DNA of 64,000 nucleotides from Arcuatula senhousia (taxonomy: Eukaryota; Mollusca; Bivalvia; Mytilida; Mytilidae), in assembly GCA_963971305.1 (NCBI GenBank), contig OZ020305.1:12743001-12807000 (forward strand). Direction: 5' to 3'. The translations under genes and the position numbers were made by a program. This document shows, in pieces, positions 1 through 11,800 of this stretch (positions are counted from its first letter, which is position 1; every line of letters starts with the position of its first letter). The notes beneath the pieces were generated by a model that saw only the letters and a list, made by a program, of their open reading frames with translations, had not been told where the DNA came from and searched no databases.

Positions 1-824
1 GAGTGATTCGTGTCAAAGTACCAGTACCCCTATTTTCAAACAGCAAATTCTAGCCCAAGTTCGGCAAATAATGCTAATTCTTGCATATGAGCAGCGCTTT
101 TAGGCGTTATTAAGAAAAATCACACATCATGCATCGCATCTGGAAAGTAAGGTAGTTCAAATTAGATTGTTTAACGACATTTTCTATTATAAGCCAACTT
201 TGCATAAGTTATGTTTTGCTAAGACTATTGTAAGTATGTTATGCTTCATTATTGTAATATACAAACAGAAAATTATATGGGTGAATCATTGATTTCCCCT
301 TTCAATATTGTAATGATTTGAGGTTAAACTACTCGATAAATAGAAGAAAAACAACTGCTTTAGTTCAAAAATATATAAAGCCATTCCAAAATTATGCACC
401 AGATCAAATTTTAAAAAAAGTACACATCTTACCTCTGTCACCAAAATTGTGAAATAATTCATGAAAAGCGATAGAAACGTCAAATGGTATTGTATATAAT
501 AAAGGTAATAATCAAAATACATACCCCAAAAACAGTTGAAGATCTCAATGGTCCTGAATTGGTATAGACATTTCAAAAGAAATAGTTTAAACCAGGTATT
601 ACCGCTTCAAACCTCCCTTTTAACGATATATGTAAATAACCAGTATTGTAAGGGACGCGCAAAAGAATTGGCGGACATACATTTTCACTGTAGTTATTTA
701 GTGTAATCTTGTATAATTTTTATCTCTTCAATATTTAGATTTATGAGCACTACTTCTGGTGCCTCTGAAACGATGTCAGCTAGATGAAACCCTTTCCACA
801 CACTTGGCATATATATCTTGGCTC
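1..824. other. AT-rich stretch without a recognisable gene
   Basis: I see no domain, splice-bounded exon or clear repeat boundary here. Open frames of 91-96 codons on both strands have low-complexity, hydrophobic or basic translations and no family signature. Confidence 0.6.
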
Positions 825-1638
825 TCCGTGCTTTTTAGTCCATGTGAGATATTGCCATCACTTGGCGTCCGTCGTCGTCGTCTGTCGGCGTATGTCGTCC
901 GTTAACAATTTTATAAAAATCTTCTCCTCTGAAACTACTGATCAAAATTTTATGATTTTAAGGATGACCTGCACCAAACGTGTGTTTCGATTTTTGATTC
1001 GTCAAAAAACATGGCTGTCGTTACTAAAAATAGACCAGGGGTCAGACTACTGTCTTTGATCTGTAAATCAAAAAGTATAAGAGATAGGTGAAATCTGATG
1101 CCACCCTACTGCTTCAGCATCAAAAGTCCTACAAAAGTCTCCATTGGATCGAAGTTGTCAGATGATCCCTTATAGGTGTTACAGCCCCTTAAAGGTGATA
1201 AATAGCGTATTTTCATGTCTTTGGCTTATAGAATGAAAACTATTGCAGATAGAGAAAAGCTGTTGCTTGCTTTAATGTTCAGTTCATTTAGCTCTACAAA
1301 AGCATCCATAGGGTTGAAGTTGTCAGATAACCCCTTATAGGGAATACAGCCCCTTAATTAACATGTTTTCATGTTTTTGGCTTATATAATGAAAACTATA
1401 GCAGATACAGAAAAGTGGTTGCTTGCTTAAATGTTTAGTTCATTAAGCTATTAACAAAAGTCTATACCGTCAAAGTTGTCAGTCGGCCCTTTAAATAACA
1501 TTTTGCACGGTTTGGCCTAGAGTATGAAAACTATTGCTGAAAAAGAAAAGGTGTTGCTTGCTTATTAAGCTCTACAAAGTTCTTAACAGGGTTGACAAAA
1601 AGACGAGGTGAGCGATTCAGGCTTCTGGGAGCCTCTTG
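825..1638 (+). repeat. Helentron/HINE-like dispersed repeat, copy 1
   Basis: This copy starts near a TTGGCGTCCGTCGTCGTCG segment and ends in GGTGAGCGATTCAGG followed by an imperfect GGCTTCTGGGAGCC hairpin and TCTTG. The core has about three diverged ~155-bp units, recognised by ATTGCAGATAGAGAAAAG, GTTGCTTGCTT and GTTGTCAGATGA. The same layout recurs at 4966-6418, 24530-25115 (minus), 48808-50135 (minus) and elsewhere. A terminal hairpin plus a minisatellite core fits non-autonomous Helitron2/Helentron elements, which are abundant in bivalves. That class is inferred; membership of one repeat family is seen directly. Confidence 0.75.
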
Positions 1639-1639
1639 T

Positions 1640-2203
1640 TTCGTGTTGCAACAAATGACGCTTCTTAGAGAAGGATTTGTGACATGTACCACACTTGAAC
1701 AGGGAGGGTTTTTTTCCTTGTCACAATTCTGATGGTGACTTCTTAGCTAGCTGTATCTGTGTCTTTTCAATCAAATTTCACATTGAAATGGAGCTTAACC
1801 GCATGGCTTTCTAAATGGGCGGTTACATTTTGCTACTCATAAAAACCTCTACCGCATACATCGCAAATATGAGTTGGCTTTTCTGTGTGGCGTTTAACAT
1901 GAAGTTTTAGTGCCCCCTTTGACCGCAATACCTTATGACATCTATCACATTTATGTCCAGAGTGTTTATGAGAACCTTATGACATCTATCACATTTATGC
2001 CCGGGGTGTTTATGGGCATCAGCTTTATGCTTTGCTAACTGGTACTTTCTAGCAAAATATATACTACATGCCTGGCAAGAGTGTTGCAACTCCTTGGGAT
2101 CATGAGATTTTTTGTGCCTTTGGAGGCTGCTTTTGTGTTTGAAACCCCCACAAATCAATCCAGTAACATTTTTAAATTTGGTTTGCGCATTTATCTGCAT
2201 CAT
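1640..2203 (-). pseudogene. Degenerate C2H2 zinc-finger gene fragment
   Basis: On the minus strand several C2H2 fingers can be read across shifting frames. One (around 2000-2100) has CQAC, then ARKYQLAKHKADAH. The next reads CDRCHKVL, continues as LRSKGALKLHVKRH, and has a TEKP-like linker and CDVCGRGF. A last partial finger (around 1640-1700) reads CGTCHKSFSKKRHLLQH. A duplicated ~30-bp segment around 1945-2000 disrupts the frame and stops follow several fingers, so no long protein survives. The 3' end is cut at the start of the neighbouring dispersed repeat (825-1638), which may have inserted into the gene. Zinc-finger proteins of this kind normally bind DNA, but which host gene this came from cannot be told. 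Confidence 0.65.
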
Positions 2204-3461
2204 ATTACAATGAATTTCAGGAAAATTAATTGATAGGTGCGGATAAGAAGGGGGTTACCCTCCTAGTCATCTAATAGTTCAATTTAAGTCTATATTTGCA
2301 AAGGGAAACCAAGAGTAAATCCAATCAAATTCTTATCAAATTGGAAGTGTAGTAGATCTATGTCACTAAGATTGTGTTTAAGTTTCATAATAAAAAAAAA
2401 CATTGAGGGGTTGTGGATAAGAGACGAGTAAGCTGGCAACCGGCTCCCTTCTGTTCAGATAAGGTTTTTTCTTCAAATACTAGCGGGACATGGACAGACA
2501 TCCCACTACATTTCACGCAAGGGTATAACCATTCGCCTTAAACTTTGCTGTAACGTAAAATATTTTATTTGTTCATTTTAATTTATATGGAATAAATGTC
2601 TTATAAACGTCAAAATTGTGCCGCGGAATAATAATTTTGTATTGGTTTTCTACTGCATACATTTTGAGCTTTTTTTGCATTACACATAATGTCTAAAGCA
2701 TAACCTAACTTCATGTGGGTTAACAAACGCAAAATACAACAATATTGTTCTTAATAAAGTTAAAGCTTTATTTACGTAAATATAATGTTTTACTTGAAAT
2801 GTATCACTCAAGCAAAACATACCATGTAATAAAAGTTAATGATATAGTATACATGCCTATTTAAGCCTGAAAACAGGCTTACTTGAATCATTTTGAACGA
2901 TCTTAGTCGGTTGTTGAAAACTGTGACGTGTTTCAACAAACTACCAGTGACTGTACAATATCAAATAAGTAGAGGCATTATACCAAAATATCTCTTTCTT
3001 ACAATGGGCCAAATGATATTTGGATAAGTTTAAGCATTTGTGAGTTAATAACGGTTTAATAAAGTTGTCGTGTAAAAGATAGCATAATTCATGCGTATCA
3101 TCAACTAAACTTAACCGGAAGTCGTAGAATTGAGCTTAATACAACAACCTCTTTACTTTCCGATCTGACCCCGTGTAAATGTCTTTATTGTAAAATTACA
3201 CCCATTGGGTTTAAGCAGTCAATAACTAGACAAAAAAATACAAACAATTTCAATAACACAATAACATCGCATAAAAATAAATCATGTGGAATTAAGCATT
3301 AGCTGACATGGACCTGTTTCCGAATTCTAATGACTGTTGAAAAAAGTCACGCAGATCAGCCCAATAACTCTTTTTTGGACTAGTATTAACAATAACTTGG
3401 TAAAATCATAAGTAAAACAATCCATTTATAACTAAATAATCTGCTTTTTTTATGTTTTCAG
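2204..3461. other. Gene-free stretch upstream of the RING gene
   Basis: No coding exon was recognised. A segment at about 3181-3275 (GTCTTTATTG, then ACACCCATTGGGTTTAAGCA) matches one at 6500-6590 and looks like a minus-strand retroelement 3' tail. The missing 5' exons of the RING gene were not found here. Confidence 0.5.
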
Positions 3462-4414
3462 TTGTGAATCTCGGCGTGTGGATCTTGCTGTTATATGAAA
3501 GCACCAACTTCCATTTTACACCAAGACTTATCTTAAATTTGTTTTACACCAGCCTCATTATTACGTTTGTGTTTGTGAAAATAACACAAGTGTCGTTTCC
3601 AGAACTTGCTTCCCATTTCGTCATTGGCATTTACTCTTACCTTTCTGATTTAGTGCTATTTCTTCCGCGGATGGAAAACTTTCGAGCGGAAAAACGGTTT
3701 TCAGACAATGACATTAGTTCCTTTCAAATATTCGGAACAATTCTATTGATAAGTGAAGAAAGGGGATTCTTTTACTTTTTGGTTTGGACACTCGCTGTTA
3801 CACTACTGACATTGGTTACTACAGGTTTAAAGAAATTAGAAAACGATACAACAAATTTCGAGAGTTATCGTTCTTTGGCCATCCTTTTCCTCGGATTGTG
3901 TGTTCTTACAAAGATTGCGATGAATGCACACATACCGTACATGTTGTTATTATTTCTCATAACTATCACATCTAACCACGTTTACTCAGCCAGTGTTTTA
4001 TCATTATTTCGTAGATTTATGACTTTTTCTAACATAATTATTGGTTTAATTATGCTGAGAATTATCCTATTTACAGTTCTCATGTATCTTTTAATTTTCC
4101 ATACAATGAAACCATTTCAATACTATAGCCTAAAACATAAGGTTCTTATCATCACTGTTTCACTTGAATTTTATTATTCTGCATATGAGAACATTAAAAA
4201 CAGTTTCACGAAGAAGAGAATTCGATCAACTTCCTCAAAAGACTTTTCCAAAGAGCAATTAGAGGTATACATGGATCCCTGTCCGATCTGCTTGGCAAAT
4301 ATGGACACGGCTAAAATCACCACTTGTGGGCATGTTTTTCATGATGACTGTCTCGATTTATGTCTGCAAAGGAAACCTTCGTGTCCACTTTGTAGACAAA
4401 TGTTATTGGATTAA
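3462..4414 (+). CDS. Multipass membrane RING-H2 E3 ubiquitin ligase (last exon, 5' part not found)
   Basis: The final 317 codons of a polytopic ubiquitin ligase. Five to seven hydrophobic segments fill the first ~230 residues. A basic linker (SFTKKRIRST) follows, then a C-terminal RING-H2: counting from the ATG at 3452, C277, C280, C292, H294, H297, C300, C311 and C314, ending eight residues before the stop. Membrane segments followed by a C-terminal RING-H2 are typical of the ER ligases TRC8/RNF139, RNF145, AMFR and HRD1, which ubiquitinate ER proteins for degradation. RNF139/145-like is my best guess. An upstream in-frame ATG (3452) overlaps a pyrimidine-rich TTTTCAG splice acceptor, so I treat 3462 as an exon start and the protein as incomplete at its N terminus. 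An AATAAA lies 15 bp after the stop. The frame is intact. Confidence 0.75.
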
Positions 4415-4428
4415 AGTATGATCAAGTG

Positions 4429-4434
4429 AATAAA
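4429..4434 (+). promoter_or_regulatory. Polyadenylation signal of the RING-H2 gene
   Basis: A canonical AATAAA starts 15 bp after the TAA stop of the RING-H2 exon, followed by a T-rich stretch. It supports this exon being the 3' end of an active gene. Confidence 0.6.
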
Positions 4435-4615
4435 GATTTTATTAAAAGATTGTTAGTAAATTATTTTAAAAAGCAAATTCAGTCCTATTCTTATGACTGC
4501 GATTAGTTTTAGGACTTGGAATCATCTTTAGAAAGAATGAAATAGTTACCACATGATATGTAAATAAATGTTCAATCTACAAAACATTCAGTTGCATACC
4601 GATGCTAATTGCTAT

Positions 4616-4790
4616 TCATTTGAAATGAAGGTTGCACTGAAACTTCAGCTTGGCATGTGAATATGTGCCAGCTAAGGAATAGAAGCACCAAAGCGGGTAC
4701 AATAAAACAGTGTAATTTGTATATATGCATACTTCAAATGGTATTCTCTCATCACCAGCATTTGACTCAAAAACATTGGCAGAACAAAAA
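4616..4790 (-). repeat. Dispersed repeat (family also at 9050 and 57990)
   Basis: On the minus strand this shares TCAAATGCTGGTGATGAGAG and a following CATATACA/ACAAAT block with plus-strand segments near 9060-9165 and 58000-58100 (TCAAATGCTGCTGATGAAAGG and TCAAATGCTGCTAATGAGAGG). Three copies in one window indicate an interspersed element of unknown class. Confidence 0.5.
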
Positions 4791-4965
4791 CAGACGTAAC
4801 GAAAGATTTTAGTACTCGCAATCTTAATTTCGTTAAAAAAAAGCATTGCACGCAAAATTAACAAATATAAAGTTATTATAGTTCATTACAAACATGTTGG
4901 TTATATACAAACATGACATCTCTAAATATTATTCTTTTTAAAGATATTCAGTTATCTTATTTTTT

Positions 4966-6418
4966 AAGCTCAGGTTCAGGTGAGCTATTGTCATCACTTG
5001 GCGTCCGTCGTCGTCTGTTAACAATTGTTCCAAAATCTTCTCCTCTGAAACTACTGATCAGAATTATATGAAACTTGGTATGAATGATCATAAGGGTGTC
5101 CTGCTCCAAACTTGTCTTTCAAATTTTTGATCGTCAATAAAACATGGCTGTCGTTACTAAAAATAGACCAGGGGGTCAGACTATTGTCTTGGACCTGTAA
5201 ATCAAAAAGTATAAGATAAAGATAAAATCTGATACCACCTTATTGCTTCAGCATTAAACGTTCTACAAAAGTCTCCATTGGGTCAAAGTTGTAAGATGAT
5301 CCTTTATAGCGGTTACAGCCCCTTAAAGGTGAAAAACAGCGTTTTTTCATGTTTTTGGCTTGTGGACTGGAAACTATTGCAGATAGCGAAAAGCTGTTGC
5401 TTGCTTAAATGTTCAGGTCATTTAGCTCTTCAAAAGTATTCATAGGGTCCAAATTGTCAGGTGACCCTTACAGGGGTTACAGCCCCTTAACGGCAACAAA
5501 TAGTGGTTTTGGCCTATAGAATGAAAACTATTGCAGATAGAGAAAAGCTCTTGCTTGTTTAAATGTTCAGCTTATTTAGCTATTCAAAAGTATTCATAGG
5601 GTCCAAATTGTCAGATGACCCTTACAGGGGTTACAGCCCCTTAACGGCAACAAATAGTGGTTTTGGCCTATAGAATGAAAACTATTGCAGATAGAGAAAA
5701 GCTTTTGCTTGCTTAAATGTTCAGCTCATTTAGTTCTACTAAAGTCTCCATAGGGTGGAAGTTGTCACATGACCCCTTATAGGAATTTCAGCCCCTTAGG
5801 GAGAAAATAGTGTTTTTGGCCTATTCAATAAAAACTATTGCTGATAGAGAAAAGCTGCTGCTTGCTTAAATGTTCAGCTCATTAAGCTCTACAAGAGCAT
5901 TCATAGGGTTGAAGTTGTCAGATTTAAGGGATTAAAGCACCTAAATTAACATATATTTTTATGTTTTTGGCCTATAGAATGAAAGCTATAGCAGATAAAG
6001 AAAAGCGGTTGCTTGCTTAAATGTTCAGCTTATTCAGCTCTTCAAAAGTTTTCATTGGGTCAAAGTTGTCAGATGACCCCTTATAGGGGTTCCTCCCCCT
6101 TAAAGATGAAAAATAATATTTATGGTCTATAGAATAAAAACCTTTGCAGATAGAGAAAAGTTGTTGCTTGTTGAAACATTCAGTTCATTTAGCTCTACAA
6201 AAGTCTTTATAGGGTCGAAATTGGCAGATGATCCCTTAAAGGGGTTATGGCCCTTTAAAGGTGAAAAATAGGGGTTTTTTGTTTATAGAATGAAAGCTAT
6301 AGCAGATAGAGAAAATATTTTTCTTGCTTAAACATTCAGCTCATTTAGCTATACAAAAGTCTTCATAGGGTTGACATCAAGACCAGGTGAGCGATTAAGG
6401 CTCCTGGGAGCCTCTTGT
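4966..6418 (+). repeat. Helentron/HINE-like dispersed repeat, copy 2 (about seven 155-bp units)
   Basis: It opens with a small inverted repeat (AAGCTCAGG, TTC, AGGTGAGCT) and CACTTGGCGTCCGTCGTCG. It ends with CCAGGTGAGCGATTAAGG and the GGCTCCTGGGAGCC hairpin. Between these, the marker GCAGATAGAGAAAAG recurs at about 5374, 5530, 5682, 5837, 5989, 6142 and 6299, a period of 152-157 bp. The layout (terminal hairpins, minisatellite core, no ORF) fits a non-autonomous Helitron-like element. Confidence 0.8.
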
Positions 6419-6905
6419 GTCTGCAGAAGAAGCTTTGAAGTCAATCAAGATTTGTTTTGGTGATTGACTGCGATACACTTTTTAACACTTGCTTTAAAGA
6501 GTCTTTATTTGCAAAATACACCCATATGGGTCAAAGCAAAAAACAAAAACATGTAAAATACAAAACATATACAGAAAACAACAGAGTATACAGAACATTA
6601 ACATATGGAGTTATTGTTTTGAGAACATTTTGACCAATGTGGACAAACATTTTTAAAAAGCCTTTTAAACAGTTCTGATTAGAATCAAAACGACATTGTT
6701 AACTTGTCGTTAAAAAGATTTGAAATACATGTATTTTTAACGAATCATTAGGAACGCGGCGAGTGTGTTCATGGTGTTGCCACAAGCCTTCCGAAGCATC
6801 TTGGTTCTCTATATCGTTTCAATATATTTGTTTTGCGGCGCCGATTTATAAAGTAATTGGGGTTTTTTTGTTAAGAAAGAAGAATTGAGCAAGCATGTGC
6901 AAGTA
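6419..6905. other. Gene-free stretch
   Basis: Nothing coding. It contains the second copy (about 6500-6590) of the retroelement-tail-like segment mentioned for 3181-3275. Confidence 0.5.
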
Positions 6906-6909
6906 CTTT

Positions 6910-8168
6910 TTAGCTCACCTGGAACGAAGGTCCATGTGAGCTTATACCATCACTTGGCGTCCGTCGTCGTCGTCGTCGTCGTATGTTAACAATTTTTCAA
7001 ACGTTAACTTGTCCGACACCATAAGTCCAATTGCAACCAAACTTGGTACAGTTGTTAAGTAACATTATGTGTACAAAACTGTCGTTCGGATTTTTGATTC
7101 TTAAAAAAAAACATGGCCACCATGGCTAAAAATAGTACATAGGGGTCAAATTACAGTTTTTGGCAAATAACTTAAAAACGGTTACTGATATCAAAATTCT
7201 GGCAAAAGTAAAAGTGATCAGCACATCAAGATCTACCAGCTTTGAAATTTTCAAGAAAATCCAATTTCCCATGTAGGAGTTATTGCCCTTTTTCCGAATT
7301 TTTTGCAAAATTTGCACATGTTAAGCACCATATCTTGAAAACTATTAACGTTATTGAAGAAATTTAAATTGTATATTGTTCAGCACATCAAGATCTACAA
7401 AAAATGAAACAGGGTCAATTTTGCGGGACCGTTCCTTTTAGGAGTTATTTCGTTTAGAATGTCAAAATTGACCATTTTTACAGCATTTCATCATTACAAT
7501 AAAACCGTTAACTTGTCTAACACCATTCATCCAATTACATTCAAACTTGGTCCAGTTGTTTATTAGCATGAGTGTTACAAAACCGTCGTTTGGATTTTTG
7601 ATTCTTAAAAAACATGGCTGCCATGGCTAAAAATAGAACATAGGGGTAAACTCTAGTTTTTGCAAATAACTCAAAAAAGGTTACAGATATCAAAATTGTG
7701 ATGGAAGCAAAATTGATCAGCACATCAAGATCTACCAGCCCTGCAATTCTCAAGAAAATCCAATAACCTACATTTATGTAGGAGTTATTGCCCTTTTTCC
7801 GATTTTTTTCCAAACTTTGAACTTTTTAAGCTCAATATCTTAAGAACTAATAAAGTTATTTAAAAAAAATAAATTTCATTTTGTTTAGCACATCAAGATC
7901 TTCAAAAAATATGAACGGTCAATTCTGTAAGACTGTTCCTTTTAGGAGTTTTTTTCCTTAGAACGTCAAAATTGACCATTTTCATCTATGTTCAATTGAA
8001 AGTTAACACAATATGTTCTTTCAAATTGGCAGTGTTGCAAAACATCTATGGTATATATTATGCACCATTCGGTTAAACCTTTAACTTCATGACTCTTTCA
8101 ATGTCAATAGGCTTATAATTTAGGCATTTAAGTCAGGTGAGCGATTCAGGCTCCTGGGAGCCTCTTGT
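6910..8168 (+). repeat. Helitron-like dispersed repeat with a two-copy ~500-bp core
   Basis: The left end is a stem-loop, AGCTCACCTGG / TCCATGTGAGCT, followed by the (CGT)n-containing CACTTGGCGTCCG block. The right end is GTCAGGTGAGCGATTCAGG plus the GGCTCCTGGGAGCC hairpin and TCTTG. The core differs from copies 1 and 2: two diverged tandem units of about 497 bp (about 7004-7480 and 7502-7990), each with GTTAACTTGTC, CATGGC, TAAAAATAG and AGGAGTTATTGCCC. Same ends with an unrelated core suggests elements mobilised by the same machinery. Confidence 0.75.
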
Positions 8169-9040
8169 TTTCGTAATACATGAAGAGAGCTTATTATAAC
8201 ACAAGGAGCATTCAAATGGCGCAAGTTCAAACGGACCAGGGCACAACCATAGGACATAAATGAAAACAAATCCGTCGCATATAAACAAACAACTAAATTA
8301 AAATCAGCACCACGAGATCAGGCTCTAGAAGGGTACATCCATCACGTTGCTAACGATCAACTGAGTGTGGGTAAAATTCAAACACTATGAGCAACCAACA
8401 TCTTGAGAGAATGAAATTAAGTATTTGTCTATGAGCACATGTTATCTTCTGTTAAATTTCCAGAGGAATTTCCATTACAAATATGGATTAATAAAGTTTG
8501 TGTAAAAATATAAGGCCCGGAGAACAATAAAGACTTTGGTGTCCGTTCTTTATTAACGCAAATGTTATTGTATTGGAATAAAAATATACTATAGTATAAT
8601 CTATAATTAAGGCCTAAAAGCTGTTTTTTCTCAAATTAACAGCAAAGTCGTCGGAACTACTTTCGCAAAAAATATAATGAAAAACGCTCAAGGAATGCAC
8701 CAAATACACCAAAATGGGTCCAATTTCAGAATTTCTCCATATGGAAGGGCTTTCCTCCCCAGGAACCCTTACCAGAAACAAAGCGACGGCCCTGAACAAA
8801 ATGGGACGAAAGAATGCGGGTTTTTTTTGGGGGGGGGGGATTTTTACTTATTGATTTTAAGAGCCTACGACAATCAATAAACAAACAAATGAACGAAAAT
8901 TTAAACAGATAACAACAATATAGGCCAAACATAGACCGCGCTTCGTGTGCATTTGGACTGCGACTTTTTCTTCCAAAATAGATATCTTCGGTGCTGGATT
9001 TGGCTTCCATGTTCAAACCTGTTTTGGTTTTGGGTACTTT
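8169..9040. other. Gene-free stretch with a T8G11 homopolymer
   Basis: No gene recognised. A T run followed by about 11 G at 8821-8840 is a homopolymer tract prone to assembly error. Overlapping frames on both strands around 8670-9016 have no domain signature. Confidence 0.5.
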
Positions 9041-9049
9041 TCGTTCAAT

Positions 9050-9170
9050 ACTTGTTGGTTGTTTTGATTCAAATGCTGCTGATGAAAGGTTACTCCTTGA
9101 AATAAGTATGCATATACAGCATAACCAAATTCACTGTTTTAACAGTTGTTGTATTAGTATTGAGAACAAA
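9050..9170 (+). repeat. Dispersed repeat (family also at 4616 and 57990)
   Basis: It shares TCAAATGCTGCTGATGAAAGG, CCTTGAAATA and CAGCATAACCAAATT with 57990-58110, and the complement with 4616-4790. Unknown class. Confidence 0.55.
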
Positions 9171-10665
9171 ACTGATTTTTGGCGCGGTGGTTATTCTTAA
9201 AATAGCCGTTGTATCATCCTTAAAATTTCAAAAATTATGTAAGGGTCTGGAATGATCTCATCTAGTTTCTTTCTATGAAAGAGCAATTGTTATAATAGTG
9301 CGGATGTGGTTACTGCTAACAGATAGCGATCATGTTTAAACTTTTGTCCCTATTCAAGGGGCCGCTGTGAACTAATGCATATGTCGTCCGAATCAATAAA
9401 CATCAATAGCAGAAACCCATTCAGGTCCTACTCAAACCATCTGTTAGGGTTTTTCCCTAAATTTTATGAATGAAATATCTCGTATGAGAACAAAATAATT
9501 GAAATATTTCAGTCCATTTAAATTACTACATGACCCTAAGCGGCATAGTGTGGGGCCATTGTGGCCATTCGGAATGACCTCAGCATGTCCCTGTAATCAG
9601 GGTCGCTTATGCAATTCTTTCCTACAAACTATGGTCATTTTTAAATATTGTTGATGTCACTCTGCGGTCATGGCCTATTTTTGTAAATATATACAACAAT
9701 ATACTTATAATTTTATTTATATAAATACCTAGGGGGATAAATTTGTTTAGAAAAATAAATAAAATATTTCATATCAAGTAGGGTTACTGGGGTCAGTGGA
9801 ACAAAACTTAAGCCGTATATGGTTCGATATTTTTCATCTTTTAAGCTTAAACATATTTGTTTTCGAAAAAAGTTCTGAATTAAATTTTTAGAACGTTATG
9901 CAAGTTAAAAAAACTTATGAATTTAGTAGTAAATTTCAGTAATTTTAAATATCTACGGTCTTTTGACTTTGTTTTATTTCAACTTTTTAACTATTATATA
10001 TTACAACTTGATATAGCTGCAATATCGCCGACGGGACATTTAGCAAACAACAATCAATCAGTAATTTTACATAGGTACACGTATTTAATCAAATAAATCT
10101 AAGTTTTTGCGTTCAGTGTCAATGGATTGTGGCTAGATACTCTTAGGTTGGAGGCAGGGGTTGCTCCCGGACCTTTTGTACCCTTGCGTCAAAGTCAAAC
10201 CGCTTTGCTCATTTATTAAAAGGATATGTATTTAAGGTGGTTAGATTATATCGCAGGAATCGTCAAGCCGTAATACGGAAAACCAAATCGCAAAATAAGG
10301 GATCGTGTGGGCGAAACGCCACGCTCTGTGCACATTTTATGATATTGCTGCAGATTTCGATATGAGTCTTCCCTTTCTGATCACCTGTAGTCAACTGAAT
10401 TGTCCGTCCCTAACCAACCGTCCATTGAAACTTGATTACCCCATTTACCTATGTTTCATAGGAGCCACTTAGATGTAAAACAATAACTAACTCTATGCCG
10501 GAGCTTTAAAGTACTTTTAGAGAATTCCAATATTGTAAATATTATTTAAACATATTTCTTTATACTGGATTGGGAAACAAACTTAGCTTTTTCTATAAAT
10601 CCCTCTTACGTTTGCGAGTGTGGCCTTTGTAGTGGCATCTTCCAACGACTAGCATCGTGTCAAGA
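9171..10665. other. Gene-free stretch
   Basis: I see no coding exon, RNA gene or bounded repeat in these 1.5 kb. They are AT-rich with scattered stops in all frames. Confidence 0.5.
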
Positions 10666-10773
10666 GAGAGAGTCGGAAAATCTGTCCATGACATTTTCAC
10701 CCTAGTCGAGGATCGAAACACGAATTTTGGTGTTATTAACCCAATGCGTTAACAACTACACCACCGACTCTCT
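10666..10773 (-). repeat. tRNA-like (SINE-like) element with 10-bp inverted ends
   Basis: On the minus strand, after AGAGAGTCGG, there is an A-box-like TGGTGTAGTTGTTAACGC and, about 40 bp later, a B-box-like GTTTCGATCC: the internal polymerase III promoter layout of a tRNA. AGTCG before the A box can pair with CGACT after the B box. The segment is bracketed by a perfect AGAGAGTCGG / CCGACTCTCT inverted repeat. The mismatches make a functional tRNA unlikely; a tRNA-derived SINE or MITE fits better. Confidence 0.5.
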
Positions 10774-11489
10774 ACTATTGTTAATATACATTATGGTTTT
10801 TAATCATGACCCTTACGAACAGCCTTTGCTTACGAACAGTCCATTCTGAAAGAAACAATTACAGTTGGCACAAAATAATGCATTGCTACATACGTTTTCA
10901 ATGTGTACATTATGATATTGTCATAAACATATGATATAATAGCTAGTATGTGAAACCTATGGACCCATTCCTCATAGAAATGTGTATCGAAATTGCATCG
11001 TTTTCTGTTCATATTGATCAGCATTTGTACCGTAAAGAACAAAACTATATGTATGTACAATTACAACCAGTTCTAGGAAATTACTGTAAACCCTTTTTTG
11101 TATATTCACGTTCCAGAACTGCGTCTGACGAGCGTTTTGTCTACAAACTTTGTGAAAGACAATCTGGGCATCTTTGTTATGCAAAAGTGTTTACTGAAAA
11201 GCATACGAAGGGCACGGCAATTATATTTTTGTGATATCAAACAGAATGCCAAGCACAAAACACAGGTACTTGTGGACAGGACCCCATTTGGAGCCCCATT
11301 AATGACCACCCCCCTTTTTTCTTGACTAATATATATTTTTGTGTTTTTCTATCTTTACACTATATCATACGGATAGGGACATACACAGAAAAAAAATATA
11401 TTGTGCGCACATGATATGACGTGAGACTAGTAATATAATCTTAGATTTTATATAAATCAACATTTTGACTGAAATGCTGATGCTGGAGT

Positions 11490-11800
11490 ACTAGTAGATG
11501 GTTCCACCAGCAGAGCCAACAATTCATCTTTTGATTAGCTGCAATAATGAAGCTCCTACGACATCTTTTTGATTAGGCGGAGCTACAAAGGGGGCCCATT
11601 ACACGCAATGGAGCAGGTCGAAATTTTATGTTTAGCCCTTACAATGGATTGATAGTCAGAAAATCTTTGAAACGCACCAGCTTCCGTTAATACATATTTT
11701 AAAGTTCAGTAAATATAAGTTTTGACGAAAGTATTGTCACTTTTTCTATGTTGATCCTGAACTTTACTATGAATTTCAAGATCAAAATTATATAAAAATA
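11490..11800 (+). repeat. Dispersed repeat copy (partner at about 41000-41325)
   Basis: Shared blocks with 41000-41325 include AGCTGCAATAATGAAGCTCC / AGCTACAATAATGTAGCTCC, GGAGCTACAAAG..CCCATTAC, and GATCCTGAACTT near the 3' part. Both copies have the same orientation. The class is not recognised; the short AGCT..AGCT inverted block may be a stem-loop. Confidence 0.5.

Noticed and set aside
8677..9016. Overlapping frames of 61-96 codons around the G11 tract
   Set aside because: Both strands are open over the same stretch because of low stop density around the homopolymer; no family signature.
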